NCBI RefSeq assembly: GCF_004339805.1
Contig: NZ_SLUI01000005.1
Location: 62,001 to 126,000 of the forward strand
Reading direction: 5' to 3'
DNA: 64,000 bases
Source of the DNA: Anaerospora hongkongensis
GTDB lineage: Bacteria; Bacillota; Negativicutes; Sporomusales; DSM-15969
Made by a program: the position numbers and the translations under genes. Positions 59,303-64,000 of this stretch are shown one piece after another; position 1 is the stretch's first letter, and every line of letters begins with the position of its first letter. The notes beneath the pieces were generated by a model, which was given only the letters and a program-made list of their open reading frames with translations, did no database searches and had not been told where the DNA came from.

Positions 59303-61218
59303 GTTATATAGTGCTGAATAATAGCCGCCGCGCTATCCGGCCTCCCGATATAGTACCCTTGCGCATAGTCACAGCCCAGTTCCCGGATCAGTTCCATCTG
59401 TTGCTGGCTCTCCACTCCTTCGGCAACTACCTGGATGCCAATATCATGAGCCATGTGAATTAAGTTCTTAAACACCACCTGGGAGCGTTCATTGCGGTTT
59501 AAGTCACGGATCAGCGATTTATCCAGCTTGAGAATATCCAGCGGCAGTCTTGTTAAATAATTAATTGAACTGTAACCTGTACCAAAATCATCCAGACAGA
59601 TTTTGATTCCCATTTCCCGCATTAGCTTAATCTTCGTCTTAATCTGGGGGAAGGACTCGACCAGTACTGTTTCGGTTATCTCAATTTTAAGGCTGTCCAA
59701 TGAAATTCCCTGGGTTTGTACCACTTCTTCCACAATTTCAATAAAATTCTCTTGCATCAGCTGAAGCACGGAAACATTGACCGAGATAAAGACATCACGA
59801 ACGCCAAGCTGTGCCAGCGTTTTGATCATGGCCGCAGCATGATTCAGCACCCAGCAGCCAATCGGTATAATCGTACCTGCTGCCTCTGCCAGAGGAATAA
59901 ACTCTGCTGGCGGGACGTCGCCAAGCTGCTCTGATTTCCAGCGCAGCAGCGCTTCCAGTCCAATAAGCTGATTAGAAGTAACGCAAATGAGCGGCTGATA
60001 CACCAGGGAAAACTCATTCCGATCCACCGCCTGTTTGAGGTTCTGCTCCATAATCTGCCGGGCCGTAATATCGCTCAACAGCTTAGGTTCGTATATAACA
60101 TAGGAATTTTTCTTACTCTTAGCCTGATACATGGCGATATCGGCATTTTTTAAAAGTTCTACTACCGTATCCCCATGCTGCGGGAAAAAGGCCACCCCGA
60201 TACTGGGAGTTGGCAAAATCGCTGCTCCATTTACCTGTACAGGCTCGGTAATAATCAGCTGCAATTTCTTTAGCAGTTCCTTAACCTGCGCAACATCTGC
60301 CTTGCGCATACAAAGCGCGAATTCATCGCCGCCAAAACGGGCTCCAAAAACATTTGCGTTACATAACGAGCTGATTTTATTCGCAATCATCACTAAAAAC
60401 TGATCACCGGCATCATGCCCATAGTGGTCATTAATAATTTTAAAATTATCCATATCCAGGAAGAGGACGGCGCCGCCGTCAGTTCGATCCGCCCGCCGCA
60501 ATTCTTCCCGCATGGTTTGTTGAAAAGAAAACCGGTTAGGCAGGCCGGTAAGATCATCATGATACGCTTGTTTTCTCAATTGCCTTTCCGTAGATGTGAT
60601 TTTCCGGAAAGCAATGACGCTGATAAAGATAAATGTCAGTAAGGCAACAATCACCAGCATCAGCATATTCTGCTGCGCCAGTACAATCGTACGGACAATA
60701 CCTCCTGTCTTGTCTGCCACATCCCGCTCATGAAGGACTACAATCATTTTGAGTCCGTCATTGACGCGCTCCAAATGAAGCAGACTGTCTTCCATCCGGT
60801 CCCGCGCCTCAGCAATGTTATCATTTTCAAAGGCATGCATCACTTGTAGAACCAAGGTCTTATATCCCTGCCAATTCTTCTCTACATACGTATGCAGTGC
60901 TTGCTCATCATCACGCTCACTGCAATCATTCATATACTTGTGTTCGATGTCATTTATTTGAGCAATAACCTGCTTTTCGACATACTGACGTTTCTCTGCG
61001 CCCTCAGCGACGAGCAGCCGCGAAACCAGCCAGGGAACTTTATTGACCTCGCCCTGCACTTCCACGACCTTACTTAACCGCTTAACATTTTCTTCTTGAA
61101 CCGTTTTTACGCTATACTCTATATTAGACAGCTCATCCGCAACAAAACTCCGAATATAAAAGGTAAGCGCAAACATGGCAGTAAATAGGATTGTAAGAGC
61201 AAGTTTGCTTGAATTCAT
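59293..61218 (-). CDS. Membrane GGDEF-EAL c-di-GMP enzyme
   Basis: About 641 residues. Membrane helices at about 6-25 and 180-200 enclose a periplasmic helical bundle sensor (about 150 residues). Then comes a GGDEF domain (DDLTGLPNRFSF; ARFGGDEFAL intact; no RxxD inhibitory site before it). A complete EAL domain follows (GLEALLRW, EITETVLVES, CLDDFGTGYSSINYL, EGVES). Both activities could be present; in such hybrids one often dominates. ATG 61218 with GGGGGATAG is preferred to the upstream TTG. It is a monocistronic minus-strand gene. Confidence 0.93.
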   Translation of the reverse strand: MNSSKLALTILFTAMFALTFYIRSFVADELSNIEYSVKTVQEENVKRLSKVVEVQGEVNKVPWLVSRLLVAEGAEKRQYVEKQVIAQINDIEHKYMNDCSERDDEQALHTYVEKNWQGYKTLVLQVMHAFENDNIAEARDRMEDSLLHLERVNDGLKMIVVLHERDVADKTGGIVRTIVLAQQNMLMLVIVALLTFIFISVIAFRKITSTERQLRKQAYHDDLTGLPNRFSFQQTMREELRRADRTDGGAVLFLDMDNFKIINDHYGHDAGDQFLVMIANKISSLCNANVFGARFGGDEFALCMRKADVAQVKELLKKLQLIITEPVQVNGAAILPTPSIGVAFFPQHGDTVVELLKNADIAMYQAKSKKNSYVIYEPKLLSDITARQIMEQNLKQAVDRNEFSLVYQPLICVTSNQLIGLEALLRWKSEQLGDVPPAEFIPLAEAAGTIIPIGCWVLNHAAAMIKTLAQLGVRDVFISVNVSVLQLMQENFIEIVEEVVQTQGISLDSLKIEITETVLVESFPQIKTKIKLMREMGIKICLDDFGTGYSSINYLTRLPLDILKLDKSLIRDLNRNERSQVVFKNLIHMAHDIGIQVVAEGVESQQQMELIRELGCDYAQGYYIGRPDSAAAIIQHYITRP

Positions 61219-61548
61219 AACGCTATCCCCCAAGAATTATGCTGCCATATGCCGCCTTAGTGAAAGGCTGCTGAGGTTTACATTGTTCTGCAATATTTTA
61301 CATTATCCTGCTGGTTTTCCCTATCACGGCATAGCCACAAATCCATACTCAACACCACTGTAACGGTCAAACAAAGGTTACGCTTTATTTCTTCAGGTTT
61401 TTATAAATAAACACCACTACGAATACTGAAATTCAGGAAACAATGGGTTGAAGAATAAATCCCTGTAAATATCAGGAATTTTTTTAGCAGGAGAGCAAGC
61501 AATGTATTCCGAATATAACTAAAATTTAGTTTAGAAGGTGGAATAATT
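61219..61548. other. Intergenic region with small palindrome
   Basis: About 330 bases without a gene between divergent genes. It holds a short hairpin (CCTG-N7-CAGG at about 61462-61476) followed by T7. A perfect 7-bp inverted repeat AACTAAA-A-TTTAGTT (61517-61531) lies directly before the ribosome site of the kinase gene, a possible operator. No Spo0A box was seen. Confidence 0.45.
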
Positions 61549-62988
61549 TTGTCTCAAAACAATCATTGCAAAATAATTGAGGATGGAAATTTATTGCTTA
61601 CTCTAAACTGTGTACTTTTTCAACACCGGCCTGAAGCGCTCTTAGTGTCCGCAGGACACGGTACAATCCTTACAGCAAACCCAGCTGCCTGTGCTATGTT
61701 CGGCCTTACCAAGCAAGAAATTATCAAAGCCGGACGGCGGGGCCTTATTGATCCTGCCGATCCCCGGATAGAACTAGCCTTGAACCATCTGGAAAGAAGT
61801 AATAGCGCTACGATAGAACTTACGCTCCTGCGTAGTGACGGCTCGAAATTTCCGGCCATCCTGTCATCAACAAAATTTGAAGATAAAGCAGGGTATACAC
61901 TAACGATACTAGCGATTCTTGATATGACGAGCCACTATAAGGTGCAGGAAAACTATGGACTCGCCATTGAGCAGCTGAGAGCAATCTTTGAAAACGCGAC
62001 GGATGCCATTGCAATTTTCGACTTAGAAGGAACCCTAATCCAAGCAAATAAAGGCTTTGAAGAAATCTTCGGCTGGCCGCTGGCCGAAGTACTCAACCGA
62101 CGGCTGCCTGTTACGCCGCCTGACACCATGCACCATGCCGAATATATGGTGAAGAAGGTCGCTGCCGGAGAAAGCCTGAAAGACTTTCAGACAACGAAAA
62201 TCCGCAAAGACGGTACGCGTCTCGATGTCAGCATTTCGATGTCACCGATGACAAATTGTTACGGAAAAATCCATGCTTTAGTCGCGATCGTCCGTGATAT
62301 TACCGACAGGAAAAAAATCCAGGCCATGGCCGAGCGAGCGGAAAAGCTGCACCTGGTTGGGCAAATGGCGGCTGGCATTGCTCACGAAGTTCGCAATCCA
62401 ATGACAACCGTGCGAGGTTACTTGCAGATGTTGCAGCGCCGCCCCGAAAACAACTATCTCGCAGGTCAGTTAAATTTGATGATCGAAGAAATTGACCGCG
62501 CTAATTCCATCATTACCGAATTTCTCAGCTTAGCAAAAGATAAGCGCGTCCACCTGGAACGAAAAAATCTGAATCAGATTATTGAAAACGTCTTCCCCTT
62601 GATTGAAGCGAACGCTTTAGAAAAAGACCGGATCATTAAGATTGAACTAGGGCACACTTCCAGCCTTTTGATCGATCAGCACGAGATCACGCAGCTCTTG
62701 CTGAATCTGTTGCAAAATGCAATTGAAGCGACCGATAAAGGAGATACGATTACCATCATTACCCGGGAAGAACAGCGTCAGGTAGCATTGACCATCGAAA
62801 ATACCGGGCCCGTCATCCCGCCGGAAATTTTACATTCACTTGGTACCCCGTTTTTCACGACCAAAGATACCGGAACCGGTTTAGGTCTGGCCATGTGCTA
62901 CAGCATTGCCGAAAGGCATCATGCCAATTTAAGTATCGAGTCCCAGGAAAATCGAACACGCTTCACCGTCCGGTTTACTATTCCATAA
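61549..62988 (+). CDS. Orphan PAS-PAS sensor histidine kinase
   Basis: A 479-residue cytosolic kinase without membrane helices. PAS domains lie at about 25-130 and 145-262 (each with the DITxR/xMT exit motif). HisKA follows (VGQMAAGIAHEVRNPMTTVRGYLQML, phospho-acceptor His in AHEVRNP) and then HATPase_c with NLLQNAIEA (N box), FFTTKDTGTGLGLAM (F and G boxes). No response regulator adjoins. This architecture is typical of the soluble orphan kinases (KinA/KinE-like) feeding sporulation phosphorelays in Firmicutes, which is an inference here. TTG start with AAGGTGGA upstream. Confidence 0.9.
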   Translation: MSQNNHCKIIEDGNLLLTLNCVLFQHRPEALLVSAGHGTILTANPAACAMFGLTKQEIIKAGRRGLIDPADPRIELALNHLERSNSATIELTLLRSDGSKFPAILSSTKFEDKAGYTLTILAILDMTSHYKVQENYGLAIEQLRAIFENATDAIAIFDLEGTLIQANKGFEEIFGWPLAEVLNRRLPVTPPDTMHHAEYMVKKVAAGESLKDFQTTKIRKDGTRLDVSISMSPMTNCYGKIHALVAIVRDITDRKKIQAMAERAEKLHLVGQMAAGIAHEVRNPMTTVRGYLQMLQRRPENNYLAGQLNLMIEEIDRANSIITEFLSLAKDKRVHLERKNLNQIIENVFPLIEANALEKDRIIKIELGHTSSLLIDQHEITQLLLNLLQNAIEATDKGDTITIITREEQRQVALTIENTGPVIPPEILHSLGTPFFTTKDTGTGLGLAMCYSIAERHHANLSIESQENRTRFTVRFTIP

Positions 62989-62990
62989 AA

Positions 62991-63029
62991 ACAACGGCAA
63001 GGTTCAGACATGCTGAACCTTGCCGTTGT
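62991..63029. terminator. Bidirectional 17-bp terminator
   Basis: The arms 62991-63007 and 63013-63029 are exactly complementary around ACATG. It separates the convergent kinase and TPR-GGDEF genes. Confidence 0.85.
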
Positions 63030-63030
63030 C

Positions 63031-64000
63031 TTACGCTGTGCTGCCAAAGCCAAACCAAACTACTTTGTTGCGGCCTGAACGCTTGGCCTCATAAAGAGCT
63101 TTATCTGCCCGGGATATCAGCTCTTGGGGCATACCACGATGGTCAAAACAGGCGAAGCCGAAACTGCAAGTTACCCGTCCAAAAGCCGAGCGCATATGCG
63201 GCAGGTTTATGTCCTCAATCTGCCGTCTGGCCATCTCGGCATATTGCTGCGCCTGGCTGCAGTCTCCCTTAACCAGTACGATAAACTCTTCACCACCGTA
63301 CCGGGCCACGAGACACTCTTCGGAAGGAAATGTATCCTGTAAAACCGCCGCCACCCGCACCAGGCATTCATCCCCTTGCAAATGGCCGTGGTGGTCGTTA
63401 TACTCCTTAAAAAAATCAACATCCACTAAAATAACTGCCAAGTCTCCCTGCCCTTGTGCCACCTGACGGCACGCGGCCACAAAATCCTTATTGAAGCGTC
63501 GCCTGTTGGCTAACCGGGTCAGAAAGTCTGTATCTGCCAATTGACTGAGGCGTTGGTTAGCTTCTTCCAAACTAACGGTAACTGCCAGCAGTTCTTGCTC
63601 CTTGTTCTTTCGCCATTTATTCTGCCGGTACAGAAATAGGGCAACCACCATACTGGCAGCTAAGAAAGTAGCCACTGCAGCCAGTAACAGCCATTGATTT
63701 TTCAGCTGGGCATCCTTTAGGGTCACGCCTTTTTGCAGCAACTCTATTTCCTTGGCTTTTGCTTCCAGCTCATGCTGATTTTGCAAAATCAGTATTTTTT
63801 GGTGCAGATCGGAATTGAGAATTGCTTCCTGGAGGGAGATATATTTATGTAAGTACAACAGTGCCTGTGGCAAATCCACTGCAGCTTCGAACAGCCTGGC
63901 CTTTTCCCAGGCAATGTCGCGCAGCAAGCCTTTTTGCTTTATTTGCTCTGCTGAACGCTCCGAACGCTCATAATAATCCAGCGCTTTAGCTGCATCCCCC
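63031..64000 (-). CDS. TPR-GGDEF diguanylate cyclase, 5' end outside window
   Basis: The frame is open to the window edge, giving at least 322 residues. The visible N-terminal part (DAAKALDYYERS, DLPQALLYLHKYISLQEAIL) is TPR-like. A coiled coil (ILQNQHELEAKAKEIELLQK) and one membrane helix (LLAAVATFLAASMVVALFLY) follow. The C-terminal GGDEF domain has DTDFLTRLANRRRF and ARYGGEEFIVLV. The active site is intact, but no RxxD inhibitory site lies five residues before it. TPR-TM-GGDEF proteins usually have a signal peptide and several TPRs, expected beyond the edge. Confidence 0.9.
   Translation of the reverse strand, partial: GDAAKALDYYERSERSAEQIKQKGLLRDIAWEKARLFEAAVDLPQALLYLHKYISLQEAILNSDLHQKILILQNQHELEAKAKEIELLQKGVTLKDAQLKNQWLLLAAVATFLAASMVVALFLYRQNKWRKNKEQELLAVTVSLEEANQRLSQLADTDFLTRLANRRRFNKDFVAACRQVAQGQGDLAVILVDVDFFKEYNDHHGHLQGDECLVRVAAVLQDTFPSEECLVARYGGEEFIVLVKGDCSQAQQYAEMARRQIEDINLPHMRSAFGRVTCSFGFACFDHRGMPQELISRADKALYEAKRSGRNKVVWFGFGSTA

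Noticed and set aside
1-64000. CRISPR arrays, tRNA or rRNA genes, prophage or insertion sequences
   Set aside because: No regularly spaced repeats, cloverleaf or rRNA-like segments, integrase or transposase genes were seen.

Overview
The window looks like chromosomal DNA of an anaerobic, spore-forming member of the Firmicutes with an outer membrane, most probably Negativicutes (Sporomusaceae-like). The Firmicutes signs are HutP-type antitermination, a T-box, a glycine riboswitch with intrinsic terminator, and strong AGGAGG ribosome sites. An LapA-family protein, a TPR/GGDEF protein, an [FeFe]-hydrogenase-like protein and a 2-oxoacid:ferredoxin oxidoreductase fit an anaerobic Negativicute. I saw no rRNA, tRNA, CRISPR, prophage or insertion sequence. 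The assignment is an inference from gene content, not from a marker gene.

Layout. 1-1664: end of a probable FMN-binding glutamate-synthase-like gene, an ElaA acetyltransferase and a Pro/Ala-rich membrane protein. 1701-8350: a complete histidine-utilisation operon on the minus strand, transcribed hutG-hutP-hutU-hutH-hutI. It has two HutP-type terminators and a third related RNA element. 8396-13364: a small membrane protein, a MATE exporter, a glycine-riboswitch-controlled aminotransferase and an iron alcohol dehydrogenase. 13575-16517: a chemoreceptor behind a Fur-like box, and an L-lactate/2-hydroxyacid dehydrogenase. 16636-20618: a sulfur (or selenium) handling cluster with two TusA-like proteins, a YeeE/YedE transporter split into two genes, and a thioredoxin-reductase-like flavoprotein with a C-terminal thioredoxin fold. 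20737-23292: YetF-like, LapA-like and DbpA-like genes. 23382-25170: a T-box leader with two successive antiterminator/terminator modules in front of a sodium:solute symporter.

25319-36817: a 35-residue basic peptide, cobO, an aromatic-acid exporter, a LysR/MFS divergent pair, an HD-GYP plus GGDEF operon, ComB, CPBP protease, MenA and an MFS pump. 36953-41444: an amino-acid permease, leucine dehydrogenase behind a clear sigma-54 promoter, and the sigma-54 activator that probably drives it. 41609-49210: an orphan Liv-type binding protein, a GntR/SDR pair, a DUF2000/AraC pair, a CPA1 antiporter and a LysE/Lrp pair. 49351-55708: a GNAT protein, then korDABC with a group-B-like [FeFe] hydrogenase homologue downstream, and a divergent LysR gene sharing a 37-bp repeat-bearing control region. 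55789-64000: a tiny membrane peptide, an EamA/LysR pair, a 3D-domain wall protein, an unknown beta-rich protein, a GGDEF-EAL protein, an orphan PAS histidine kinase and a truncated TPR-GGDEF protein.

The main theme is amino-acid catabolism (His, branched-chain, 2-oxoacids) under RNA-level and sigma-54 control, plus dense c-di-GMP signalling. The most unusual signals are the three HutP-like RNA sites, the doubled T-box 3' module, the split YeeE with an embedded TusA gene, and the repeat-bearing kor/LysR control region.
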